DNA of 64,000 bases from contig SMSO01000025.1 of NCBI GenBank assembly GCA_004764695.1, forward strand, positions 2,403,102-2,467,101, read 5' to 3'. The position numbers were made by a program, and so were the translations under genes. The notes beneath the pieces were generated by a model. That model searched no databases, was not told where the DNA came from, and saw nothing but the letters and a program-made list of their open reading frames with translations. The DNA is from Schizochytrium sp. TIO01 (Eukaryota > Sar > Bigyra > Thraustochytrida > Thraustochytriidae). Positions 21,501 through 31,800 of the stretch are shown in pieces; within the stretch, counting starts at the first letter, position 1; every line of letters begins with the position of its first letter.

Positions 21501-22088
21501 TATGATACCTTAGCGCCATTATTAAGCCCAAGGTGTATAAGTTCTGATTTATGTGAGCGCACAAGTGCGTTGTCCATTAAGGACTGCTCATGTTGCAAAT
21601 TCCAGGAAAACACTTGCGCTTTTTTGTTTATTCATTTCACCGATGATGAAAATGCAATGTCTTTTCATTTTCGATGCCTCTACATCTCCTCTGGCAATGG
21701 AAAGCAGGTTGATGTTGTTCCATGGGATTGCGTAACTTTAGATCAGAGTGTTGAAAACCCGACTCGGACAACCAACTGTATACTTCGCGAAATTCCGTGG
21801 CATGAGGCCCAAAAGAGGTATCAGCTTAATTGCATCGATTCGAAAGCCAAAATGTTTTATCAAATTCTTATTTTCAACTCGAGCACCTCGAAGCATATAT
21901 TTTCAAGTTTCGTAAATATTGGCCGCATCACATCTCAAGGAAGTCAGAAGTCTGGTTCGGGGAAGCAGTTTAGGGATCCTTCTTTGATCGAGCAATTAAC
22001 AGAGTCTTCTGAAGAAGCCAAGAGTGAAGAACAGAAAAATGAAGTAACGACTGACATACCTAAATCTCGTGCATGTAGCATACAGTAG
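18573..22088 (+). CDS. sAC-like tandem class III adenylyl cyclase paralog 2, predicted active, CaaX box
   Basis: 1171 aa from the first ATG in frame. Order: IQ-like helix (about 92-112); C1 cyclase domain (about 172-400); Ser-rich linker; C2 domain (about 505-710); winged-helix/TPR-like tail (about 790-1010); C-x5-C-x10-C-x-C; C-terminal domain; final CSIQ. C1 keeps both metal aspartates, Asp182 (FVDMKGFT) and Asp248 (FLGDAV), and Lys244, which corresponds to the ATP-specifying Lys95 of human sAC. C2 keeps Asn644 and Arg648 (KVNLAAR). The position of sAC Thr405 is Ala637. This gives one complete active site at the C1-C2 interface, as in ADCY10, and favours ATP over GTP. No Walker A motif lies between C2 and the tail. 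An AATAAA follows the stop by 54 bases (22142-22147). CSIQ predicts farnesylation and membrane attachment. Confidence 0.85.
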   Translation: MNRLHEYSRRSTESNLISSRLRQQNFGLSQTNVNRRVSESDVLQLSPILAAHRTNILPDDLQEPRQDAHISFDNSFQEKVIERTEEEEKQHTAATHIQVEYRRSKSRRKSIEWKKGLKNAREILEENLMTADGSVAQEASETAFQLRTHTPRFLQYLLRSFGPHIALPMSHTIVRGAVAFVDMKGFTNLAEHISKSRNRGAESLIFIDESMRVDNSSEITNEILTRYWNLVVMYVNKFHGDVIKFLGDAVQIVFPIQPLFSNISDSSEAEQRCQDRALMFAIELMRALEYFEVDSQHATTGQLSMKIGLSFGDMTFRTVGGALSRCEFVLSGTTPARAAVLSGKASKNETVVSSEFTSINEFKPPNSVMVSYVRLRIGEGEENIEALSKRLMSTDDYFKLSLNLDPYAGELEEFEDDTEPIDTAQLYKLASHGIFRRPGSRTRIRSSAYSSDGLGGQDSIFSLQGVSISSSRQNASSNSFGSTSGSGHIRNLASNAVLISMLARFVPVVALSQIVVGCHSNQLSHQFCSILFVHVKSYDPDAPEDEQTRLMQNVTLAVQNATYEEQGDLRQVAVDDKGFVLISIFGLSAESSESHGLAAAWRIMSYFEEEKIKAGLGLTSGFCHFGPTGAKSRSEYAAVGSKVNLAARFMAKASSSIPITDTTPFSALLLDQTTLAGLPETCRTSFIASSIRVKGFSDPVDVYLTMKKLENLEKVMSPTNLTYRAFHFCKELQLVKVKMISEQSKRLVRRSPGSNFVADIFRMTIGLERPESVRDVLKYITVMGFVHSRINVNILESVIKSAAVRADVEYALSVIHERLQILRTVPELNVNIYEIRDVEHQIKPLYQTLMRSFRHHIHRELAERYRDELMRGHLKEIPREVIYSTIGTHFALAGIENHLEAAEFLNKSLAMVAHRDYAQAELLVQRSQKLIQSWRFKQQCKAEKAAAQSFFFLAGVKSRQNQMEETFRSYIKCLASYDTLAPLLSPRCISSDLCERTSALSIKDCSCCKFQENTCAFLFIHFTDDENAMSFHFRCLYISSGNGKQVDVVPWDCVTLDQSVENPTRTTNCILREIPWHEAQKRYQLNCIDSKAKMFYQILIFNSSTSKHIFSSFVNIGRITSQGSQKSGSGKQFRDPSLIEQLTESSEEAKSEEQKNEVTTDIPKSRACSIQ

Positions 22089-22280
22089 GTAGTATTTTAG
22101 AGCATAGAATCATCTTACAATTATTAAGAGACTTTACTAATAATAAATAAAAATTACAAATTACAAATTTACAAAAGAAATATAATATGTAAGAAGAGAG
22201 CTTTAATTCAAGGCCTCGTGACTGGGTGTATTCATGCACGCAAATACCGCCGCTCAGCCGTCAGTTATTATTACTATTGT

Positions 22281-22408
22281 TGATTTATTGATTTATTGAT
22301 TTATTGATTTATTGATTTATTGTTTATTGATTTATTGATTTATTGTTTATTGATTTATTGATTTATTGTTTATTGATTTATTGATTTATTGTTTATTGAT
22401 TCATTATT
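22281..22408. repeat. Higher-order AT-rich tandem array
   Basis: Five copies of the 8-mer TGATTTAT, one 7-mer TGTTTAT, then three copies of a 23-bp unit made of two 8-mers and one 7-mer, ending in a variant 8-mer. Phase is perfect across the array, so the 23-bp unit itself has been duplicated. Confidence 0.9.
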
Positions 22409-22900
22409 TGGAAAAAGAAAGAAAGTATAAGTACAAAGAGCAACTTGCTTCAGAGAATACTGGAGAAGCATATGAACATCTCTATGGTTGAAAATAAAAC
22501 TTCCATTGGTATCAGAACAAGATTAGTTTTACATTTTTTTTTAATGAAAATAAAAAAGAAAAGAGAATCGTCAGATGTGTGACTACAATGGTACCTCTTC
22601 CTCTATTACAATAAAGTATACATAAGACCATGACAGATTATTTTGAAAGTGAATGGCTTTGCGACACCTTCGAAGAACAGAAGTCATGCTGCACTGCTCA
22701 TTACTGGTTGAAATATGCACTTTACCATTGATAGCTGTTAATATCTTTAAAATATTAATTTATATATATATTTAATTTTTAATTTTTTAATTTCTTAATT
22801 TTTAAGTGTTCTAATTTAATTCTCTTTGGCTGGACTTTTGTTATCAGGTGAAAATGAAAACAGAATTTTTTTCAGTACCGTGTAAGTTTAGATTCATAAT

Positions 22901-22934
22901 TTGGACGAGTTTGGACGAGTTTGGACGAGTTTGG
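22901..22934. repeat. Three 10-bp direct repeats
   Basis: TTGGACGAGT occurs three times in a row (22901-22930), followed by TTGG. It sits about 800 bases upstream of cyclase paralog 3. Confidence 0.9.
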
Positions 22935-23734
22935 TAAATATTTCGCCAATTAAATTACGATTCGGTCATTGAGTCACCGAGATTGAGTAAGCTCGGTTTT
23001 AAAGTTGGACAAATATAATCTGAACTACGGCGCTGTCGTATCAGGTTTCAGAACCTTTCACTAATACCTCTGTGGTGCTCTGTGAAGAGTGGAATTTGCT
23101 GTACTAGTTGATTATTTGAGATCAAAAAAAGGGGGATAGAAAACTTTTCTCTTTGCACATAGGCAGGTGGTACACAGGAACCTAGTGTTCTAAATCTCTA
23201 CAAGGAGGAAGTACACACTATGGCATCAATCCGTTGAATGAGCTTTTCCAAAATATTACTCCCTAAAAGTGCAAGTGAGAAGCAAGGCATTTGATATTTT
23301 CCAAAGGAATATTCAACTGATGAGAGACATACAAATAATATCAAGATAGAGGAGAACACATTCTTTCGAGTGTGTGGTGCTTTTGTTAATAGTGGTTCAG
23401 GAAGATGAACATGCTTGTTCCAGCAATAATTAGGTACACATTTTTATATATGGCATACAATTAGTGAAGTACGTACACATACCAAAAAGATGATCGCATA
23501 ACTTTAAACTAGGCGTAACGCATGAGGTGGGTTGTGTCCTGGTTTAGCAGGTTGGCAAGGGTTGACACAAGGCGACAGCGGCACCATTGATGCAACTGTG
23601 AGTGCAATCTTAAAAACAAATTCTTGAAAGCTGCGTTGGGCATAGTCATTCATCTTGCGTTTCTTCTTCAGCTAGCTGTCGTTTATAGAATTGTGAATAC
23701 GGCATCAAGGCTAGCGTAGGTCGCTGTCGCCAAG

Positions 23735-26700
23735 ATGTCAGAAGTCTTGCCAAGCGAAGCAAACAAATCAAGAGTCAGTAGTGAAGGTTCCACGCTGAAT
23801 TTATGGCTTGGCGAAGCTACAACTAATTCTATCAAAGAGAGATCTTCAGATAACACCAATGGGCACACAGGATTTATCAGTTTTAAAGTACGGCAGGGTT
23901 CATCTTTTCAGAGCCAACAACACCAGAACGCTGATATCGTGAAAATTGAGCGGCTGAGATCAGCGAAAATTATTCAAAGATGGTACCGCAAGGTTGAGAT
24001 GGATTATTCTCGTTGGCAATATAAATCGAAAATGCAACGTACGAAAGAAGGCCTTGCCTCCAAAATGGAGCAGATTGATGATGGCCATATACAGCAGGCT
24101 GTCGAAATTGAAGGAAAATTGCGTGCGCTTACTCCACAATACTTACACTGGCTTATTCGCTCAAGAGGCGTTCACTTTATTGCTCCGGAAAGGCATATGG
24201 AAATCGAAGGAGTTGTGGCATTCGTAGATATGAAAGGTTTTACCAACCTAGCTCAATATTTGGCAAGAAAGAACGCTGCAAGGAGAAACTCGTCAGCCTT
24301 TCTTGACGAAAACATGAATTTCAATCTTTCATCGGAACTTACAAATGAGGTACTCACGCGGTACTGGGAACTTGTCATTATGTATGCTCAGAAATTTCAG
24401 GGTGATGTTCTCAAATTCCTGGGAGATGCAGTGCAAATCATCTTTCCCTTAGAGCCTTTATTTTCGCATGAGGTAGATGTAGAAACTGCACGACGAAAAT
24501 GTCAGAATCGGGGCCTCATGTTTACGTTGGAGCTATTGCGAGCCTTGGAGTTTTTCGAGATTGAGTCATTCGATCTTGGCACAAACAGAATGAGCCTCAA
24601 AATCGGTCTAGCGTATGGGTTGATGGATATCCGTATCTTAGGGGGGGTCTCCTCAAGATGCGAACTTGTACTTTCAGGTCCAACCTCGGAGGTAGCTGCA
24701 ACATTAAGTGGTAAGGCTGGACACGACGAGGCTGTTGTACATAAGAGCATCTTATTTGTAATTGAAAATCACAAAAGAGTTGATAAAAACAAGGATTATG
24801 TTCGCTTGCGTGGCGGAAAGAAGAACTCAATGGGGGAATTATATCGCCTGCTAACTGAAACAGAGGACTATTTTGAGGCTAGTTTATTTCAAAATCCATT
24901 CGAAGCTAGCTTGGGTGAGACAGGTAACTCTGCAGCAAACCTCTTTGAAAATGTTCGCGCACTGAATCGTTTTCAGACACTTGTTGCAAATCGAGCGAAA
25001 GAAAGACGCAAATCATATAGTTCAGTTGGTTCCTTGAACTCATACTCGCGGCTTTCTTCAACCAGAATGATACGAGATCTTGAGGATTCAATTACAGCCC
25101 CAAGAGGAAGCACTACAAATGAAAGTCTATTGAGTGGAGACTTACCATTTAGCACTCTCGGTCGATTTGTACCACAATGCGCACTCTCTCAAATTGAAGT
25201 GGGTTGTGCAACATCTACATTGGGACAAGGCTTCTGCTCTGTTCTTTTTGTTGAAGTGTGTAACTATGATCCAAACATGGCCCCTGAGGACCAGACTAGA
25301 TTTATGCAAATAGTCACGACGCTTGCTCAAACTGCGATTTACGAGGAACTTGGAGATCTTCGGCAAGTTGCAGTCGACGACAAGGGTCTGGTTGTCATTG
25401 GTATGTTTGGGATTGGTTCGCCTAATGCAGAAGAGGCTGCCTTTGCGGCGGCTAAACAGATTTTACAAAAATACAAAGCGAATGGTATAGCCGCTGGCTT
25501 AGGGCTTGCTTCTGGTGCTTGCCACTTCGGACCAACAGGCGCAGCAGGTCGCAATGAATATGCTGTTGTTGGTAGCACTGTAAATCTTGCTGCTAGATTA
25601 ATGGCCCGAGTTTCTCAAGCAACAATACACGATAGTCATAATTCTTATTTATTAATCGACCAAAACACCTTCCTTGGCCTCTCACGCCATTGCCAAGATG
25701 ACTTTATAACATCAGAAATTAAAGTGAAAGGCTTCGATGCTCCTATTCAGGTGTTTCTTCCACTTAGCAGGAATAACACGCTTAAAGATTTGGAGGAAGC
25801 TCAAGTGCTTAAAGCACTAAGCTTTGAATCTGCGCCCCGCAAAGTAAAAGTTTCACAAGTTACAGACCGTTCAAAAATGAGTTTTCGTGAAAGGCAGCGA
25901 CGCCTTGGCTTTGTTGCTGATATTCAGCGGCTGACACTTGGTCTAGAGAGACCTGAGTCTGTTCAAGAGGTTCTCAAACATATCACCGTCATGGGAGTGG
26001 TAAATCCGCGAGTCGACTCTGCAGTCCTCTATTCAATCATACCAAGCGTGACAGTTTGTGCGGATCTTTCTTACTCACTAGAAATAATTGAAAGTGAGTT
26101 TCAAATAATTCGAGACGTAGGAAATCAAGTATACATGATCAACAATATTGAGCAGCACATCAAACCGCTATATGAAACGCTAATGCAGTCCTTTCGCAAA
26201 AGGCTGCATGAGGAGCTTGCTCAACTGTACGAGGAGCAACTCCTGCATGGGAACATTAAAGATATTGCAAACGACAGTCTGCACGTAATCATTGGTTCTC
26301 ATTACGCGCTTGCTGGAGTTGACCATCACTTAAAAGCTGCAGATTTTCTTAATCAGGGTCTTGCTAAAGTTGCAAGACAAGATCTAGCCTACGCTTCCGT
26401 TTTAGCCCGTCGAAGTCGAAGGCTAGTAACTGCATGGCAACGTAAACAGCATGGTCGAGCAGAAAAGGCTGCAGCTACATCCATGTACTTTATCGGTAGT
26501 TGCGAGCTTAAAATGGGAAGTTTTGAGAAAGGTTTTGGCGCGTATGTCGCAAGTCTTCGATGCTACAGTGGTCTAGAAGGTATATTATGCCCGCCTTGTC
26601 AGTCACAAGATAATTGCTTTTTGCATAATGATTCATATGAATTGTGCTCATGCCTCAAGCTACGTCCTAACTTACACGCGTACCTGATAACTCATCACAC

Positions 26701-27121
26701 CGAAGAAGCTCATAGCTTGTCGCTTTACACTTTTGGAATGGAAATTAAAACCGTGGATGGTTTAACGTGCGAGCTGACTCCTGTGGAATGTGCGATAAAG
26801 GGTAATGTGAATCATAGCCAAGGCTCTACAACGTGCATGTTAGAAAGCCTTTCCAGTGAAGAGATGGACTCAAGGTATCAGCTTGCGGACAGAAAGAAGA
26901 ATATTAGTACTTATTATAGCCTTTATATACCCGAAGCTCAAACTGCCAAATTAATTTTACATACTTTTGCCCAGTTGGCAAAAGTTACTGCAAAGGCAGA
27001 GATGAAAGCTCAAGGCCAATTGCGATCGGTTTCACGAACAAATACACAAGATATATTGGGCAATTCGGACCCAAGCAACAAAAATACGCCACCTCAATCT
27101 AAACTGTGTAGCATTCAATGA
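23735..27121 (+). CDS. sAC-like tandem class III adenylyl cyclase paralog 3, predicted active, CaaX box
   Basis: 1128 aa from an ATG. Order: IQ-like helix (about 75-97, IIQRWYRK); C1 (about 157-360); Ser-rich linker (about 400-465); C2 (about 470-680); winged-helix/TPR-like tail (about 725-950); Cys955-x5-Cys961-x9-Cys971-x-Cys973; C-terminal domain; final CSIQ. All key residues of a single sAC-type site are present: Asp165 and Asp231 for metals, Lys227 for adenine recognition, and Asn617 and Arg621 in C2 (TVNLAAR). The sAC Thr405 position is Ala610. It is the closest relative of paralog 2, sharing VDMKGFTNLA, KFLGDAVQI and DLRQVAVDDKG blocks. There is no P-loop. I infer cAMP synthesis at a membrane, with possible control through calmodulin at the IQ-like helix; bicarbonate control cannot be judged. 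Confidence 0.87.
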   Translation: MSEVLPSEANKSRVSSEGSTLNLWLGEATTNSIKERSSDNTNGHTGFISFKVRQGSSFQSQQHQNADIVKIERLRSAKIIQRWYRKVEMDYSRWQYKSKMQRTKEGLASKMEQIDDGHIQQAVEIEGKLRALTPQYLHWLIRSRGVHFIAPERHMEIEGVVAFVDMKGFTNLAQYLARKNAARRNSSAFLDENMNFNLSSELTNEVLTRYWELVIMYAQKFQGDVLKFLGDAVQIIFPLEPLFSHEVDVETARRKCQNRGLMFTLELLRALEFFEIESFDLGTNRMSLKIGLAYGLMDIRILGGVSSRCELVLSGPTSEVAATLSGKAGHDEAVVHKSILFVIENHKRVDKNKDYVRLRGGKKNSMGELYRLLTETEDYFEASLFQNPFEASLGETGNSAANLFENVRALNRFQTLVANRAKERRKSYSSVGSLNSYSRLSSTRMIRDLEDSITAPRGSTTNESLLSGDLPFSTLGRFVPQCALSQIEVGCATSTLGQGFCSVLFVEVCNYDPNMAPEDQTRFMQIVTTLAQTAIYEELGDLRQVAVDDKGLVVIGMFGIGSPNAEEAAFAAAKQILQKYKANGIAAGLGLASGACHFGPTGAAGRNEYAVVGSTVNLAARLMARVSQATIHDSHNSYLLIDQNTFLGLSRHCQDDFITSEIKVKGFDAPIQVFLPLSRNNTLKDLEEAQVLKALSFESAPRKVKVSQVTDRSKMSFRERQRRLGFVADIQRLTLGLERPESVQEVLKHITVMGVVNPRVDSAVLYSIIPSVTVCADLSYSLEIIESEFQIIRDVGNQVYMINNIEQHIKPLYETLMQSFRKRLHEELAQLYEEQLLHGNIKDIANDSLHVIIGSHYALAGVDHHLKAADFLNQGLAKVARQDLAYASVLARRSRRLVTAWQRKQHGRAEKAAATSMYFIGSCELKMGSFEKGFGAYVASLRCYSGLEGILCPPCQSQDNCFLHNDSYELCSCLKLRPNLHAYLITHHTEEAHSLSLYTFGMEIKTVDGLTCELTPVECAIKGNVNHSQGSTTCMLESLSSEEMDSRYQLADRKKNISTYYSLYIPEAQTAKLILHTFAQLAKVTAKAEMKAQGQLRSVSRTNTQDILGNSDPSNKNTPPQSKLCSIQ

Positions 27122-28895
27122 TATACAATCATCACATGTTGGAGAAAGTCAAATGCATATAATTAGATACTCTGAATTATTTAGATAGAGTGTATAAAGT
27201 GACTTTAAAGACTATATGAAACCGAAGATCCCTTAGCCCATTTAATGTATAGGACCCTGTACTCATAACGCACTTGTGATAAAGATTGTCTTCTTAAACG
27301 TAATTCGATGATGAAATTATCTAACCTGTTTTTTCTTTTTCCTTTTTCTTTTTCACTTTCTCTAAAAAATGCATTCGAAATACGAATCCTGCCATGGTAT
27401 GTTTAAACTTGAGAAATAGTCAAAGAATGTGCTCGATCTTATGAATGGATTAGCGATAGCAATTAATATTTGAAAAAGTATATAGTCTGCTTAAAGTCTT
27501 TCTCAAACATAGGTCCAAGGATTTATTCGTTAAAATTCGTCAAAATGAGCTAAGTCCTTGTTTAAGTTTACTGCCACATCATACAAGATACAAAAAGTAT
27601 GCACATGATCTACATCCATTGCACATGTATATTTAACACTTGCATGGTCACTTGAACATGGAGTTGAGATTGAACCTTAACTTCAAAGTTTCTGGTCAGA
27701 AGTAATATTTGTACACTATGATACATATGTTATATTTTTAAAAAAATATTTTTAAAAAAGAAAAGAAAAAAAAAAGAAAAGAAAAAAGACAAGATAGATG
27801 TCTATCAACCAGGGAGACTCAGTGTTCGTGTCTTTGCGCATAACCTAGAGGTGGATAAACGTGGTAACTATAGTCCTAGAAGGGAACAATAGATACTGCT
27901 TTTACTCGGGCCCTAGTGAATTGCGAATCATCCTTTTCTAAGGTTTACCGCACTACTATTCACCAATACGCTGCACACCAAAACCTTCCACTGCATTGAT
28001 TTATTATATATTAGTATATACTTTCTATAAAGAATGAACACATTTCCACAAAATACCACAACGGTAAACTTAAAAATAAATGAAATCTGCAACGGATCTC
28101 ATCACTGTGTACCTCAGCCTCAAGTTATTTTAAAAGCTAATCTTGTGTGTTTAATCGGTGTTGGAAGAGATCAGCTTCAATTAAAGAGCTCTATTCATGG
28201 TTTTACTTCATGCTTAAAGAAAGTCGTGTTATATGTAGTGTTCGTTCAAATCATTTCTTCCTGTGCCCCATATTAAAGGTAAAGTTTATTAAGTTCCGTT
28301 ATCCTTTGTGATATCTACATATACCGAAAGAGAGCCAGTAATTAATTTTTGTTTAGATCTTCCTGCTTCTGCATTGCGGCTTACCAAAGTTTCACAATTC
28401 ACTTTCAACTTCGTTTGAATATGGGAACAAGAAACAAGTCTTACACCAACTGCTGAAGAGCAAATCTACAGTACATTTTTTATTGCCAACCTCAACTTTT
28501 TCAGAGACTAAATGAATATGTCATATACTTATGTACAAAATACTCAAGGAACACAGTTCATCTCACTTTCTCTCGTGACATCTTAAAGGACTGTAAGACA
28601 GTTAATAACACACTTTACAGTTCTCATTCTAATAGTACTTCGAGTTGTAATGTTTATTAGAGTGGTTGGCAAATGTGTGATTAAATACCAATAATGCAAT
28701 AAACGGTGCCTGCAAAGCACGCATCTGTGCTTTGTGTGCCAGGAGGAAGTGCCCGCCCGATCTCCATGTCTCAGCGATTCACTCTACAGGGCCTCACGTC
28801 TGGGTTGTGTATGGTTCATTGATTCCTCTGTTTGGTCACACAAAAACTTTAATTGCCAGAACCTGGGAAACTCATACCTCTACCACGTTTGCGAG
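27122..28895. other. Intergenic between cyclase paralogs 3 and 4
   Basis: No gene seen. A T/A block at about 27730-27790 (TTTTTAAAAAAATATTTTT, then AAAAGAAAA repeats) is the only notable sequence. The frame of the next gene is open from an ATG-less start at 28734, but those 54 codons do not align with the paralogs. Confidence 0.6.
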
Positions 28896-31800
28896 ATGGA
28901 AAGCGAGAGCAACAGCGACTTTTCACACAGCAATAGTGGTGTATGGCTTGGGAAAGCTATAAAGGCCACCACTGAGCAAGGTGCAGGTCGTTCCTCAGTT
29001 CATAATCGCGTGATTTCATTTGAAACTTTGAAATTTAGTCGTCACTCTGATTTATTTGATATTAAGGCTGAGAATGAAGAAGAAAGAAAACTCCACATTG
29101 CAGCTACTCAAATTCAAAGATTCTTCAGAAAATTATCGGTGTCACGAACTCAAGTCCAATTTCGCCAAAGGCTGCGCCAGTGCTTCCTCCAGCTCGAAGA
29201 GACTTCTGAAAACAAAAACTCAGAGGCAGCCCAGCGCCAGGCCCATGAAATCAAGTCAAAAGTACATGCCCTTACGCCTGGGTTAATACACTGGTTTCTT
29301 CGCACGAAAGGTGTCTCAGCAGCAAATCCTGGATCCACACACATCCTCCATGGAGTTGTCGTTTATATATTCGTGAGCGGATTGACTGAGTTTGCTCGTC
29401 AAGTAAATCAAGTGAAGAAGGTTGGCGATGTAAGCGCTGTTTGGAATGGCCAATTACAGCCAATCGAAGATCAAACTGGGACAGAAAGTATGGGTGCCAT
29501 CGAGTGTCAGTCAAATCTTAATAGTGACGTTTTAATGCGTTGCTGGGATATGATAATAGGCAAAATTCACCATTTTCAGGGTGATGTGGTTAAAATTTTA
29601 GACGATGTTGTCCAGGTGACCTTCCCAGTGGATATCCTATTTAGCTCTGTTAAAAAGCACGCCACTGCTAGATCAATGTGCCAAAGTCGTGCTCTCTTGT
29701 TTTCTCTAGACTTGATCGAAAGACTTAGAACATTTGAAATCGACAAGAACGTGCTTGCAAAAGATCATGTGCGATTGAGGATAGGACTTGCTTATGGGGA
29801 GATGAAGTTTCACATAGTTCGGTCTCTTATGCGCTCAGAGCTGCTGGTAAGCGGCGAAGCAGCAGACGAAGCAGCCACATTGTGCGATAAAGCAGTTGAT
29901 ACAGAAGTACTTGCTCACAAAAGTATTGGAGACATCAAAGATCGAATTGTTTTGTCATCCAATTTTGTGCGATTGCGGATGGATGGTTCACAGCCTAGTA
30001 CGCACCTTTTGTATGAGCGCTTGATAGTTAGCAAAGACTACATTAGCTTGAGCCAGACCGATGATCCATATCATCATAATGTTGCACCACGGACAAGAGG
30101 GGGAAGAAAAAGGTCTGTTGATGCACTCCCCTCTCATGAAAGCTTTGCAAAGATCGGTATGACAGCTTCGTTTAAAATTGTTGAAACCCGAAGCTATCAT
30201 ACAGAATCCGGGATCTCCTTCTCACAATCATCCGACTCAATGATGAATGAATCGCACGAATCATCTATTTTAAGAGTCCCTTCACAAAACTCATTTACTG
30301 CAAATGCGGCCATGACAATTGCAACATTTATTCCAAATAGAGTGTTTTCAAGTATTGTTCTAGGTGCATTTGTAGCCCAGCTCGAACGAGCTTTCTGTAC
30401 AGTTGTGACAATTGTAGTACCTGGTGTTGCTCAGTACGGATCTGACTGTGACACCGATTCTATGCAAGAAATTGTTAGTATTGTAGATGCGATTGTAAAA
30501 AATCAGTTGGGTGATTTGCTACAAATATGGACTGATAGTCGAGGATTTGTAATCGTCGCAATTTTTGGAAATCTGAGTGCTCAAGCAGAACATATGGGCA
30601 CCACAGCCGCAAGGGAAATTGCGTTAGAGTTGCACCATATGGGTTTCGAATCTGCTATTGGAGTGGCGTCTGGGTTCTGTAAAGTTGGCCTAATTGGCGC
30701 ACTCACACGATTCACTTACAGCTCCATTGGAGATGTCCCTCGATTATCTGCGCGATTAGCTAGTCGGGCATCATCCACTCAACTTGAGAAGTTTCAGCGA
30801 CCAATTATTTTGGTTGACCAAACAACATTCCTCGGGCTTCCTCCGCATGAGAATCAGAAATTCGTAGTTTTTGAGTTGTATGTGCGTGGCTTTGAAGACA
30901 ACGTACAAACATTTTTACCACTGTATTACAAGGAGACACTGGAAGACTTAGAAAAACACAAAGTTCTTGCAGATCTTGCGATTATTGGCTCACACAAGAT
31001 TGTTAAAGTTACCGATGCGTCTGAAGAGGCTCACAGACGCGCAAAATGGCAACGTCAAGAGGGTGGGTTTGTGGCAGATGTGTCGCGCCTATCTCTTGGT
31101 CTTGAACACTCAGATGCTGTTCAAGCTGTTTTGAAGCTCCTGGCAATCATGGGTACTGTGAGCGCTCGAGTTGACACACAAATCGTACAAGCGATGTTTG
31201 CAGAGTCTACTACTGCTGCTCACCTTGAGTATTCTTTAAATGTACTTCGTTCTAGTTTACAAATTATACGTTTTGTCGGTCAGAATGTTTACATGATTAA
31301 CAATGTTCAAGGCCAAATCAAACCTATATATGCGAGTCTAATGCCTACCTACCGTATGAAATTGCACGGGCTGCTGGCAAATATCTATGCTGAGAAAATG
31401 AGCATAGGAGAGATAACAGACATCCCCCAACACACTCTTCAAATTATGATAGGAACGCACTACTCTCAAGCAGGAGTGGAATGCCATCAAGAAGCAGCTA
31501 CCTATTTGAACCAAGCAATTACTGCAGTTTCGTATGAAACTCCAGCGCAAGGTGTTGCACTGGCAAAACGAAGTTACAACCTAACTCGTTCGTGGCAAAA
31601 CTTTCAGCATTCACGAGCGGAGACAACATCTGCACAAGCCCAATTCCTTATTGCAAAATTTCAAAGGAAGATGGGCAACCTGCAGTCTAGCTTCAATGCG
31701 TTCGTTGCTTGCCTGCGTTCGTTTACTGCACTTGAACCTCTATTGCATCCACCTTGTACGAATCTTGAGACATGTGAGTACCTCAAAGAGAGTTTGGAAT

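Larger units (their letters stand above)
22089..23734. other. Intergenic between cyclase paralogs 2 and 3
   Basis: No gene or cyclase fragment seen. Contains an AT-rich satellite-like array (22281-22408), a triple 10-bp repeat (22901-22930) and AT palindrome-like sequence near 22740-22810. Promoter of the gene at 23735 should lie at its right end. Confidence 0.65.

Noticed and set aside
28734-28895. 54-codon N-terminal extension of cyclase paralog 4
   Set aside because: Does not align with the other paralogs, while the ATG at 28896 gives an N-terminus matching paralog 3.
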